64,000 nucleotides of DNA. Source: Pyrinomonadaceae bacterium (GTDB lineage: Bacteria; Acidobacteriota; Blastocatellia; Pyrinomonadales; Pyrinomonadaceae). Both the position numbers and the translations under genes were made by a program. The stretch's first letter is position 1. Every line of letters starts with the position of its first letter. The stretch lies in assembly GCA_019694395.1 (NCBI GenBank), contig JAIBCC010000010.1, forward strand, positions 62,001 through 126,000, given 5' to 3'. Under the pieces are notes generated by a model. It had not been told where the DNA came from. It was given only the letters and a program-made list of their open reading frames with translations, and searched no databases. This document shows positions 34,499 to 43,382 of this stretch, piece by piece.

Positions 34499-36426
34499 AT
34501 CCACAGATAAACACAGATAAGCACAGATGGAAAAACAAAAAAATATCCGTGTTTATCCGTGTCCATCTGTGGATAATTGTTTTTGCTTTACTTCTAAACG
34601 GCTGCAGCGAAATAAAATCACCTAAAACAGAGCCTTTCATCAGCCAAAATCAGCCGCCGCCGAAACAGGAATTTCGCTGGAGCAACGGGAAATTACCGAA
34701 ATCATTTGATCCTGCCCGTGCGTCCGCCGCGCCCGAAACTGACGTAGTTCGTGCAATTTATGAAGGTTTAACCGAACTTGATCCAAAAACTTTGGAGCCG
34801 ATTCCGGCACTGGCGACCAAATGGGAGGCTTCAAAAGATTATAAGGTTTGGACTTTTCAACTCCGAAAGGATGCCAAATGGACCAACGGCGAGCCGGTCA
34901 TCGCACAGGATTTTATTGATTCCTGGAAGCGTTTAGCCGAGCTTGGCGATAAAGTTCCGCAACGCGATTTATTAAAGAATATCGTTGGAATGGATACAGA
35001 ATCCGTTTTGCCGGTTTTTGCGGAGGAACCAAACGAAGAAGCTGAACGCGAAGAAGCCGCTAAAGTTCTGCGTCAGCAGTTACAGTTTGAAAACAATTCC
35101 AATCTCAATAATTCCACTCAAACGGAACCTGCTCAAAATTCAGCGGGAAAAACTGATTCTAAAACCAAACCCAAACCGAAAGTTAAAAGCAAATCAAAAT
35201 TCGGGATCGAAGCGTTAAGTGATTTTGCTTTGAAAATTACGCTTATTCATCCTGACAGCGAGTTTTCGGCTTTGGTTGCACATCCTATTTTCCGTCCGAT
35301 CTACGGTAACGGCGAAGAGTTTGAAACCGATGGCTTGAGCGCGGACATTGTGACAAATGGAGCCTTTCGTGTTGCCGCAGTTGCCAAAGACGGTGTCACG
35401 CTGGAAAGTTCTCCTTCGTATTGGGGAAAAAGTCAGGTCAAACTCGAAAAAGTAAAATTTGTTGCCACCGAAAATGCCGAACAGGCTTTAGCCGCCTATC
35501 GCGCCGGACAGGTTGATGTCGTCACCAATGCTAATTTTGCGCCGCTGGCACTTAAATTATTAAAAACCTACGATGATCTGCACGAATCCAAACATAGCGC
35601 ATTGAGTTTTTACGAATTTAATCTGGATAAAAAACCGTTTGATGATTTGCGTGTGCGCGAGGCTTTGACCCTTGCCATCGAACGTGAACGTTTGACCGAT
35701 GATGAAATGGACGGCACAACCGAACCCGCTTTGAGTTTTCAGCCGTTTTCCGAAGAAAATCAATTAAAACCCGATCTCGAAAAAGCTAAAAAACTATTGA
35801 CCGAAGCCGGTTTTGCCGACGGAACTAATTTTCCGACCATTAAACTTTTGATCTCGCGCAACGATCTGCAAAAGCGAATTGCGGCTGCGGTTAAAAAAAT
35901 GTGGAAGAAAAATCTCAATGTCGAAACCGAAATCGTGATCAAAGAAAGAGCAGACTTTGAAAATGCGTTTCAGAACGGAGAATTTGACATTGCACGGCGC
36001 GGAATCGTTTTGCCGACCAATGACGAAACGGCGAATATGTTAGCGATTTTTGAAAAGCGTCAAGTTATTACAACTCCCAAAGACCCCGAAAAAGAAGCGA
36101 CCAAAACTGCCGAAAATGATATTCTGAATGAGAAAACTGCCGAATCTCCGCTTAACCTTTCAGAATTTGATGAAAATCAACCAAAAACTAATAATACTAC
36201 TCAAATTGTTGTCACCAATTCAAAAGATTTGATTCTTACTGAAACCGAAGCTCTCGAAAAATTACACGCGATCCCGCTTTATTTTCCAATGTCGTATTCT
36301 TTAGTGAAACCTTATATCGAAGGATTTGAGATAAATCCGCTTGATGCACCATCTTTAAAACAGGTTCAAATAGACAACAATTGGCAACCTACAGAGCAGA
36401 AAACCATATCTAACACTCAGAATTAA
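34495..36426 (+). CDS. oppA: Oligopeptide ABC transporter substrate-binding lipoprotein (SBP_bac_5)
   Basis: A 643-residue peptide-binding protein. LLLNGC with Cys37 is a lipobox. The mature part has the family 5 pattern: FRWSNGKLPKSFDPARAS, VVRAIYEGLTELD, and later DDLRVREALTLAIERERL. Two low-complexity inserts (about 180-240, Asn/Thr/Lys-rich, and about 525-580) interrupt the fold. The signal peptide is unusual: codons 3-27 are a palindromic CACAGATAAA repeat. GTG 34549 is an alternative start that keeps the hydrophobic core. It overlaps coaE by 4 bases. Confidence 0.85.
   Translation: MNPQINTDKHRWKNKKISVFIRVHLWIIVFALLLNGCSEIKSPKTEPFISQNQPPPKQEFRWSNGKLPKSFDPARASAAPETDVVRAIYEGLTELDPKTLEPIPALATKWEASKDYKVWTFQLRKDAKWTNGEPVIAQDFIDSWKRLAELGDKVPQRDLLKNIVGMDTESVLPVFAEEPNEEAEREEAAKVLRQQLQFENNSNLNNSTQTEPAQNSAGKTDSKTKPKPKVKSKSKFGIEALSDFALKITLIHPDSEFSALVAHPIFRPIYGNGEEFETDGLSADIVTNGAFRVAAVAKDGVTLESSPSYWGKSQVKLEKVKFVATENAEQALAAYRAGQVDVVTNANFAPLALKLLKTYDDLHESKHSALSFYEFNLDKKPFDDLRVREALTLAIERERLTDDEMDGTTEPALSFQPFSEENQLKPDLEKAKKLLTEAGFADGTNFPTIKLLISRNDLQKRIAAAVKKMWKKNLNVETEIVIKERADFENAFQNGEFDIARRGIVLPTNDETANMLAIFEKRQVITTPKDPEKEATKTAENDILNEKTAESPLNLSEFDENQPKTNNTTQIVVTNSKDLILTETEALEKLHAIPLYFPMSYSLVKPYIEGFEINPLDAPSLKQVQIDNNWQPTEQKTISNTQN
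34501..34572. repeat. CACAGATAAA-type inverted repeat inside the oppA leader
   Basis: 34501-34526 (CCACAGATAAACACAGATAA...) and 34547-34572 (ending CCATCTGTGG) are inverse copies over 26 bases with about five mismatches. The left arm also has internal direct repeats of the type ACACAGATAA. The element lies wholly within the first 26 codons of the OppA-like gene. Confidence 0.8.
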
Positions 36427-36533
36427 AAGTAATTGTGTTGCTTGTTAAGTTTATAACGTGATATTTTAGCGTAAGTTACATTTTGCTAATCAGCTTTCCC
36501 CGTATTTTCAGAGAAGTAAAAGGAGTATAAATT

Positions 36534-38612
36534 ATGGCTCGCATTAGTTTTAGCCGAACTCGTTTGGGTATCGCTCTACTCACTTTGTCTTTAATCATCA
36601 GTAGTTGTCAAAGTTCAGCCAAAAATCGTTATTATGGCAAAACCGAGGCTCCAACCGACAATGTGATGCGGTATATTTCAGGTTCTGAGCCGGAATCACT
36701 TGATCCGCAGGTCGCCAACGGACAACCCGAAGCCCGTCTTTATATGGCAATTTATGACGGCTTGGTCGAATATCATCCGAAAACAATGGAGCCGATCCCA
36801 GGCATCGCCGAAACCTGGGAAATCAGTAAAGACGGAACGGAATATCTTTTCCATTTACGCAAAAATGCCAAATTCTCCGACGGAACTCCAATTACTGCCA
36901 AAGATTTTGTCTTTACTTTCCGCCGTGCGCTGTCTCCCGAACTTGCTTCGCGCAGTGCGCTTTTCGGATATTCGCTCAAATACGGCGAAGCCTATAATTC
37001 CGCCGGATCTTTTGTCAAAAACCCGGACGGCACATTTTTGCTGAAAAAAGATTTTGAGGAAAATTCAACTGCGGTTGAAACCCACGATTCATTGGGAACT
37101 CCGAGCGATTTCCATAAATTTTTGGATTCGCCTGAACGAATTTGGTTAAAAGCGGAAGGCAAAGACCGCACTGAACAATTGGAGGCAAATCCCAAATTAA
37201 AGGCTGCCATTCAAGGCAAGGATTTGGTTCCCGTCAAAGCCGAAGATGTTGGAGTCGAAGCGGTTGATGATTACACTTTGCGCTTAAAACTTTATCAGCC
37301 GACCCCATACTTCATCGGATTATTAGCCCACCAGCTGTTTCGCGTAATCCCGCAGCACGTTATCGAGAAATACGGCAAAAACTGGTCAAAAGCTGAAAAT
37401 ATTGTCACCAGCGGCGCATTCAAAGTTACAGTCCATAAACCATACGATAAAGTTGTGGTTGTCAAAGATCCGAACTATTGGGATGCTGCCAATGTGCATT
37501 TGGACGGAATTGAGTTTTATCCGTTGGACGAAGCGACAACGATGATGAATCTGTATAAGACCAATGATGTTTATGCTCTCTACAATCACACTCCGCCGGC
37601 GGCGTGGCTTGATCAGATTAAAGGTGTTTATACGGCTGAGTATATGGATCAACCGGAAGTTGCTACAGAATTTTATGTAATTAATGTTAAAAAGCCGCCG
37701 ATGGATAATGTCAAAGTCCGGCAAGCCTTTGCGTTGGCGATTGACCGGGAATCGCTCGCCAAATTCCGCAAAACCACCAAACCTTTAACCGATTTTACGC
37801 CCGAAGGGATTTTCCCGAAATATGAAGAAGCGCGTAAAAAAATTCAGGATGTAAAACTCAAAGAATTAAAGATTTCGGAAGCAGACTGGAAAAAACGGAT
37901 TTTCGACCCTGAGCGAGCCAGAAAACTTTTAGCCGAGGCTGGTTATCCGGTGCAAGGTTCGGACGGATCATTCAATTGTCCAAGTTTTCCTGTTGATAAA
38001 GTCAACATCAGTTACAATACGGCAGAAAGCAACAAAGCCGTTGCAGAATTCGTGCAAGCTCAATGGAAGCAGAATTTAGGGATTACTATTCCATTAAAGA
38101 ATATGGAATTCAAGACCTTTTTGCCGATGCTTAACAAGGTTGAATACGATGGATTTGGCAGACGCGGTTGGGTTGGCGACTATATGGATCCGTTTACTTT
38201 TATAGGGCTGTTTTATACCAAAGCCAATGACGGTGCAACCGGTTGGTGGAAACAAGAATTTGATGATTTAATGACCAAATCAAATAACGAAATTGATGAG
38301 GCAAAACGTTATGAACTAATGGCGCAAGCTGAGTTTATGATGATGCAGGAACAGCCGATCATTCCCCTAATGACGCAGGCTACAAATTGGATTAAAAAGC
38401 CGTTTGTTAAAGGCTTATATCCGAATCCGGGAACTTTGCACGCCTGGAAATTTGTTTATATCGAACGCGATCCTAATAAATGGGATACAGATGTAGATAA
38501 CATTTTGAAAAATAGTGATCCGCTGGTTGATGAGCAGTTAAAACAACTTGAAGCACCACAAAAAGCGTTGGAAGCCGCCCAAAAAGCGGCAGTAGCTGAG
38601 CAGCAAAAGTAA
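36534..38612 (+). CDS. oppA: Oligopeptide ABC transporter substrate-binding lipoprotein (SBP_bac_5)
   Basis: A 692-residue peptide-binding protein. IISSC at about residue 24 is a lipobox. The mature region shows PESLDPQVANGQPEA, MAIYDGLVEYHPKTMEPIPG, FSDGTPITAKDFVFTFRRAL and the late ALAIDRESLAKF, all typical of the OppA/DppA family. The C-terminus has an Ala/Gln/Lys-rich helical tail (KALEAAQKAAVAEQQ). GGAG sits before the ATG. It is the second binding protein of the locus, and the permease genes follow after a repeat. Confidence 0.93.
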   Translation: MARISFSRTRLGIALLTLSLIISSCQSSAKNRYYGKTEAPTDNVMRYISGSEPESLDPQVANGQPEARLYMAIYDGLVEYHPKTMEPIPGIAETWEISKDGTEYLFHLRKNAKFSDGTPITAKDFVFTFRRALSPELASRSALFGYSLKYGEAYNSAGSFVKNPDGTFLLKKDFEENSTAVETHDSLGTPSDFHKFLDSPERIWLKAEGKDRTEQLEANPKLKAAIQGKDLVPVKAEDVGVEAVDDYTLRLKLYQPTPYFIGLLAHQLFRVIPQHVIEKYGKNWSKAENIVTSGAFKVTVHKPYDKVVVVKDPNYWDAANVHLDGIEFYPLDEATTMMNLYKTNDVYALYNHTPPAAWLDQIKGVYTAEYMDQPEVATEFYVINVKKPPMDNVKVRQAFALAIDRESLAKFRKTTKPLTDFTPEGIFPKYEEARKKIQDVKLKELKISEADWKKRIFDPERARKLLAEAGYPVQGSDGSFNCPSFPVDKVNISYNTAESNKAVAEFVQAQWKQNLGITIPLKNMEFKTFLPMLNKVEYDGFGRRGWVGDYMDPFTFIGLFYTKANDGATGWWKQEFDDLMTKSNNEIDEAKRYELMAQAEFMMMQEQPIIPLMTQATNWIKKPFVKGLYPNPGTLHAWKFVYIERDPNKWDTDVDNILKNSDPLVDEQLKQLEAPQKALEAAQKAAVAEQQK

Positions 38613-38640
38613 ATAATTTGGTTAAAGATTTTAGACTAAG

Positions 38641-38675
38641 AATCGAAAATCGAAAATCAAAAATCAAAAATCAAA
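38641..38675. repeat. AATCAAA heptamer tandem repeat (5 units) before oppB
   Basis: Five head-to-tail heptamers: AATCGAA twice and AATCAAA three times, ending 3 bp before the oppB ATG. They occupy the place where a Shine-Dalgarno should be; none is visible. Confidence 0.85.
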
Positions 38676-38678
38676 AAT

Positions 38679-39596
38679 ATGTTTAGTTTCATAGTTCGCA
38701 GATTATTGATAATAATCCCGATGGCATTACTGGTAGTAACAGTAACTTGGGGATTGATTCGTCTCGCGCCGGGAAATTTTTACTCGTCAGAAAAAAAGCT
38801 TCCGCCTGCAATTGAGGAAAATATCAAGAAAAAATACGGTCTGGATAAACCATTTTATCAACAGTATCTGATAATGATGGGAAATGTCTTGCGGCTTGAT
38901 TTTGGAGACTCTCTCAAATATGAAGGACAATCCGTCAATCAAATCATCAGCCGTCACTTTCCGTATTCGGCAACGCTTGGTCTTTTTGCATATTTACTTG
39001 CATTAGTGATCGGACTGGCTTCCGGTTATATTTCCGCCCTTAAACAAAATTCAGGTTGGGATTATGCCTCGATGTCGTTGGCAATGCTCGGACAGTCAGT
39101 TCCAAGTTTTGTGATCGGACCGATTCTGGTCATCATTTTTGCCCTTGGTATTTATATCTTTCCCCCGGCGCGGGCGGGCGGATTTATGAATTATGTTTTG
39201 CCTGTAATCACTCTTTCGGCAATTTATGCGGCGTATATCGCACGTCTGACACGGGCAGGAATGGTGGAAGTTTTGCGTTCGGATTATATTCGCACTGCTC
39301 GGGCAAAAGGACTAAGCGAAACCAGAGTTTTATTGCGTCACGCTTTGAAAGGCGGGTTGATTCCCGTAGTTTCCTACACCGGACCTGCACTCGCTGCACT
39401 TTTGGCAGGAACGGTCGTCGTCGAAAGAATTTTCGCAATGCCCGGATTAGGAAACATTTTTATTCAATCCATTTTTAACCGGGATGAGCCGCTGACCTTG
39501 GGAATCGTTGCCTTTCTTTCGATTCTGATTATGGTCTTTAACTTGTTGGTAGATATTTCATACGCCTTTTTGGATCCTAGAATCCGTTACGAATAA
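38679..39596 (+). CDS. oppB: Oligopeptide ABC transporter permease, OppB/DppB type
   Basis: A 305-residue inner-membrane permease with about six helices. The N-terminal helix RLLIIIPMALLVVTVTWGLI and the LAPGNFY segment are typical of the DppB group. The EAA motif appears as DYIRTARAKGLSETRVLLRHAL, which couples to the ATPases. It is followed 6 bp later by oppC. The start is directly downstream of a heptamer repeat array and lacks an obvious ribosome-binding site. Confidence 0.93.
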   Translation: MFSFIVRRLLIIIPMALLVVTVTWGLIRLAPGNFYSSEKKLPPAIEENIKKKYGLDKPFYQQYLIMMGNVLRLDFGDSLKYEGQSVNQIISRHFPYSATLGLFAYLLALVIGLASGYISALKQNSGWDYASMSLAMLGQSVPSFVIGPILVIIFALGIYIFPPARAGGFMNYVLPVITLSAIYAAYIARLTRAGMVEVLRSDYIRTARAKGLSETRVLLRHALKGGLIPVVSYTGPALAALLAGTVVVERIFAMPGLGNIFIQSIFNRDEPLTLGIVAFLSILIMVFNLLVDISYAFLDPRIRYE

Positions 39597-39602
39597 AGTT
39601 TT

Positions 39603-40553
39603 ATGCAAGAAGAAATTGTAAAAGGAACATCACTTTGGAAAGATGCCTGGAAGCGTCTTTTGAAAAACAAATTGGCTGTTTTCGGACTGATTGTCGTTGT
39701 TTTAATGGCATTGATTTGTTTTCTCGGACCGATCATTTTGGAAGGATTAACCGGAATTGCCCCTGATTATGTTCCAAAAGATTCTGATTTAGTTAAATCT
39801 TTTCCGCCATCAGCGCAACATTGGATGGGAACTGATGATCTGGGACGGGATCTTTTTGCCCGTGTTTTGCAGGGAGGACGGATTTCGCTGATGGTCGGCA
39901 TTATTTCGACAATTGTTTCGCTCATTGTTGGAGTCAGTTACGGGGCTATTGCCGGATATTTCGGCGGTCGGATTGATAATTTTATGATGCGGGTGGTGGA
40001 TTTGCTTTATTCAATTCCATATATTCTGATCGTTATCGTTTTATTAAACTCATTTGGCGGAAATAATGCTCCGGCAGTTGTTAAAGCCTTTTCTGATTTA
40101 TTTGGCGGCGGACAGGGCATGAACCAAATTTTTATGCTTTTCTTTGCGATTGGGTTTATTTCGTGGCTGACAATGGCGAGGGTTGTGCGTGGGCAAATTT
40201 TATCTTTGAAAAATCAGGAATTCGTGCTGGCGGCAAAGGCAACGGGTGTTTCTACCGGAAGAATTATTTTCAGACATTTAGTTCCAAATGTGCTCGGTCC
40301 GGTAATTGTCTATGCAACTTTAACGATTCCGCAAGTTATGTTATCCGAAGCCTTTTTGTCTTTTTTGGGAATCGGAGTTCAAGCCCCCTATGCTTCCTGG
40401 GGAAGTTTGGCAAATGAAGGAATTAAAAATATTAGTATGTTCCCGTGGCAATTGATCTTTCCGGGGGTCACGATGGCTTTAACTCTCTTTTCGCTCAACT
40501 TTTTAGGCGATGGTTTACGTGATGCGCTTGATCCGCAAACCAGAAAATTTTAG
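39603..40553 (+). CDS. oppC: Oligopeptide ABC transporter permease, OppC/DppC type
   Basis: A 316-residue permease. LWKDAWKRLLKNKLAVFGLIVV is the OppC N-terminal segment. HWMGTDDLGRDLFARVLQGGR is the family signature, and EFVLAAKATGVSTGRIIFRH the EAA loop. Its TAG overlaps a GTG of the next gene. The ATPase genes do not follow directly: four unrelated genes separate oppC from oppD. Confidence 0.93.
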   Translation: MQEEIVKGTSLWKDAWKRLLKNKLAVFGLIVVVLMALICFLGPIILEGLTGIAPDYVPKDSDLVKSFPPSAQHWMGTDDLGRDLFARVLQGGRISLMVGIISTIVSLIVGVSYGAIAGYFGGRIDNFMMRVVDLLYSIPYILIVIVLLNSFGGNNAPAVVKAFSDLFGGGQGMNQIFMLFFAIGFISWLTMARVVRGQILSLKNQEFVLAAKATGVSTGRIIFRHLVPNVLGPVIVYATLTIPQVMLSEAFLSFLGIGVQAPYASWGSLANEGIKNISMFPWQLIFPGVTMALTLFSLNFLGDGLRDALDPQTRKF

Positions 40554-40555
40554 TG

Positions 40556-41215
40556 ATGGTAACAGTAGAATCTACGTTTACGAAACAAGACATCTTACGC
40601 GATTTATCCCCCCAAACTCCGTTTGTTTTGTATGGAATCAGTTGGGATGATTACGAAGAAGTTGTGCGCGAGCTTGACGGAAGTTCAGTGCAGACTATCT
40701 ATAATCACGGGATTTTGAAAGTTATGTCTAAATCTTCGGAGCACGAGTATTTTATTGAATTAATTAAACGAATTATTGATAGAGTTAGTTTTATTCTGCT
40801 GAAAAAAGTTATTTTTTTCGGCAGCCCGACGATCAAACAATCTTTCATTAAAAAAGGAGTTGAGCCTGATGCCTGTTTTTATGTCAGCCGGGCTAATTTG
40901 GTCAGCGGACAATCAAAAATTGATGTTTCGCAAAATGTGCCGGATATTGTAGTTGAAGTAGATATTCATCATTCCTCCGAAGACAATTTTGAGATTTATT
41001 CAGCATTCGGCGTCTCTGAATTCTGGCTTTATGATGGAAACGATCTGAAGATTTATCAATTAAAAGACGGAAAATATATAGAAATCACGGCTAGTGCGGA
41101 ACTTTCAAATTTGACCTCAGCGAGTTTAACCGAGTTTTTGAATCGTAGTAAAACAGAAGACCAATTTGAACTTTTGATTGAGTTTGAAAACAAATTAAAG
41201 AACAACGAATTATGA
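40556..41215 (+). CDS. Uma2 family protein (putative PD-(D/E)XK nuclease fold), copy 1
   Basis: A 219-residue protein of the Uma2/DUF820 family, which has a restriction-endonuclease-like fold and is expanded in cyanobacteria and acidobacteria, mostly without known function. GVEPDACFYVS gives the first acidic residue, DIVVEVDIHHSSEDNFEIY the central motif, and FGVSEFWLYDG the following strand. GTG 40553 is an alternative start. It ends in an ATGA overlap with the next gene, and a related gene lies at 41745. Confidence 0.85.
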   Translation: MVTVESTFTKQDILRDLSPQTPFVLYGISWDDYEEVVRELDGSSVQTIYNHGILKVMSKSSEHEYFIELIKRIIDRVSFILLKKVIFFGSPTIKQSFIKKGVEPDACFYVSRANLVSGQSKIDVSQNVPDIVVEVDIHHSSEDNFEIYSAFGVSEFWLYDGNDLKIYQLKDGKYIEITASAELSNLTSASLTEFLNRSKTEDQFELLIEFENKLKNNEL

Positions 41216-41736
41216 AAAAAATACTTTTTCTTTTACTTTTTGTTTTGCTTTTAACATTTTCGGCTATTGCTCAAAACAAACCTAAACCGCAGGAAAATTA
41301 CAACCTGATCAAAGAAGGAAAAGGAATGAGCGGCATTACGGTTGGCGTTTCCACGATGGATGATGTCGTCGAAAAATTTGGTAAAGAATATAAATGGATC
41401 GTTAATAAAAAATATTCTTACCAAATGAACTATTACCGGCTCGGCGTGGCTTTTTATATTTGCCAATCAGATAAAAAGAAACAGGTTTTTGTGATTGAAA
41501 TGAAATCTCCTTACAAAGCAAAAACCAGTAAAGGCATCATAATGGGCAAAAGCACGGTAGAAGATGTCGAAAAGAAATACGGAAAATTAAAAAGCGGCTT
41601 GGAATATCGCGGCATCAGCTTTTACTACAACAAAGTTGACGGAAAAAAAGTGGTTACAGAAATTGATGTCACCGAAAGTGCGGGAATTCGCCAATGTAAA
41701 GAAGCCAAGCCAATTTTGCCAAAACCCAAAAATTAG
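41212..41736 (+). CDS. Exported protein with two tandem BamE-like repeats
   Basis: A 174-residue protein with a signal peptide (residues 1-20, ending AIAQ). Two similar units follow: ITVGVSTMDDVVEKFGKEY with a YYRLGVAFYI strand, and IIMGKSTVEDVEKKYGKLK with a YRGISFYYN strand. The helix-strand pattern resembles the BamE/SmpA-like fold. I infer an envelope role. It is translationally coupled to the Uma2 gene. Confidence 0.65.
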   Translation: MKKILFLLLFVLLLTFSAIAQNKPKPQENYNLIKEGKGMSGITVGVSTMDDVVEKFGKEYKWIVNKKYSYQMNYYRLGVAFYICQSDKKKQVFVIEMKSPYKAKTSKGIIMGKSTVEDVEKKYGKLKSGLEYRGISFYYNKVDGKKVVTEIDVTESAGIRQCKEAKPILPKPKN

Positions 41737-41744
41737 TAAGAGAT

Positions 41745-42410
41745 ATGACAACCACACCAACATTAAATTTAACCGAACTCATCAAGAATGTTGCCCCTAA
41801 TGAAACAAAAACATTCTATGGCGTGAGCTGGGAAGATTATCTTAATTTCACGCGAACTAATCTCAATCGAACAAATCACAAAATAACCTATCATCGGGGA
41901 ATCTTAAAAATTATGGGGCAAGGATTTAAGCACGAAAATATTTCAAGGTTTTTGCACGATTTAGTGCGTTTAGTTAGTTTAATTTTGCAGATAAAAGTTA
42001 TCCCATCAGGTTCAATGACTCTGATTTCGCACAAAGCGCGAAAAGGTGCAGATCCTGACGAATCTTATTATGTGCAAAATGCTCATCTGGCTAGTTTCAA
42101 AAGAGAATTATTTGATGATGAAACCGACACGCCGCCCGATATTGTAGTTGAAATTGATGAAACTCATAAATCAGATGACAAATTTGAGATTTACGCTGCG
42201 TTTGGTATCAGAGAATTTTGGCTTTATGACGGAGAGTTGATGCGAATTTTTGAACTTTCGGAGACGGGCGAATATTTGCTTTCGGAAAATAGTCTTGCCT
42301 TACCGATTTTAACCGCAGAAGTTTTAACCGATTTTCTAAACCGAAGCCAAACCGAAGACCAGTTTCAGGTTTTGAATGATTTTCAAACTTGGTTGCAAGA
42401 GAACAAATAG
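41745..42410 (+). CDS. Uma2 family protein, copy 2
   Basis: A 221-residue relative of the protein at 40556. GADPDESYYVQ, DIVVEIDETHKSDDKFEIYAAFGIREFWLYDG and the late DFLNRSQTEDQF align with copy 1 (there FLNRSKTEDQF). The two are diverged duplicates separated by one exported-protein gene. No target or partner is visible. Confidence 0.85.
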   Translation: MTTTPTLNLTELIKNVAPNETKTFYGVSWEDYLNFTRTNLNRTNHKITYHRGILKIMGQGFKHENISRFLHDLVRLVSLILQIKVIPSGSMTLISHKARKGADPDESYYVQNAHLASFKRELFDDETDTPPDIVVEIDETHKSDDKFEIYAAFGIREFWLYDGELMRIFELSETGEYLLSENSLALPILTAEVLTDFLNRSQTEDQFQVLNDFQTWLQENK

Positions 42411-42413
42411 TCT

Positions 42414-43367
42414 ATGAATAAAATTCTCATTATCATTGTTTTATTTGTCGTTGTCTCAATTAACGGGCAGACTGATGATAAAAATACTATTACTCAGCTT
42501 AATCAGCAGACAGTTACGCTCTATAAAAATGGAAATTTGGACGAAGCCCTAAAAACTGCAAAAAAATCTCTCGAACTAACTTTAAAAACTTATGGAGTAG
42601 ATACACAGGAAAGTTATTTAGCTTATACAAATCTCGGAACTTTACAGCGTGAAAAAAGAAATTATGATGAGGCGATAAAAAATTTGCAGACTGCTTTGGA
42701 AATTTATCGAAAACAGTCAAATTTTTCAAATGCTAGACTTATCGAAATGTATCAAACCCTTGGTTTAACCCAGTTTTTAGGTGGAAAGAAGAAAGATGCA
42801 GAAGCGAGCTATTTACTGGCAATTAATACTACTGAAACAGTTTTCGGGGAAAGCAAAGAATTATTTCTTCCTACCTTGAATGCTGCGAATCTCTATGCTC
42901 GTTTGGGCGATTTTGTAAAAGCTGATGAGTTTTATTTAAAAAGTTATCGGTTGGCAATTAAAAAATTTGGCGAGGAAAGTAAAGAAATCGAAGATGTTGC
43001 AGATGCAAGAGTTTGTTTAAATGTTGATAACAAAAAAAGAGATAGTTTATTTGAAACAGAATATAACAAAATCTTTGACTTTAAACCTACCAAGCCTGAA
43101 GAAATAGTTAATGGAAAATCCATCAAACTTATTAAACCACCGTATCCGCAAGAAGCTAAAGAAAAAAGATTAACGGGTGAAGTCAAGATTCGTGTCAAAA
43201 TTGATGAACAAGGAAATGTAATTGAAGCAAGGTCGGCTTGTGGAAAAGGAATTTTAGAAAAAGCTGCCGAAGAAGCAGCTTGGTTATGTAAGTTTTCACC
43301 GACTTTATTAAATAAAAAGCCTGTGCAGGTTAGTGGAGTTATTATTTATAGATTTTCAGCACAATAA
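42414..43367 (+). CDS. Exported TPR protein with TonB C-terminal domain
   Basis: A 317-residue protein. A signal peptide (residues 1-18) precedes TPRs covering about 25-200 (AYTNLGTLQREKRNYDEAIKNLQTALEIY). Residues about 237-317 are a TonB_C domain with the usual PPYPQEAKEKRLTGEVKIRVKI-type beginning and a Cys pair (SACGKG, WLCKF). Such proteins are usually not true TonB energy transducers. The gene lies 3 bp after the Uma2 stop and 15 bp before oppD. Confidence 0.82.
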   Translation: MNKILIIIVLFVVVSINGQTDDKNTITQLNQQTVTLYKNGNLDEALKTAKKSLELTLKTYGVDTQESYLAYTNLGTLQREKRNYDEAIKNLQTALEIYRKQSNFSNARLIEMYQTLGLTQFLGGKKKDAEASYLLAINTTETVFGESKELFLPTLNAANLYARLGDFVKADEFYLKSYRLAIKKFGEESKEIEDVADARVCLNVDNKKRDSLFETEYNKIFDFKPTKPEEIVNGKSIKLIKPPYPQEAKEKRLTGEVKIRVKIDEQGNVIEARSACGKGILEKAAEEAAWLCKFSPTLLNKKPVQVSGVIIYRFSAQ

Positions 43368-43382
43368 GTTTTTCAAAACAAA

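Noticed and set aside
38641-38675. CRISPR-like direct repeat array
   Set aside because: Units are 7 bp with no spacers and no cas genes nearby; it is a simple tandem repeat.
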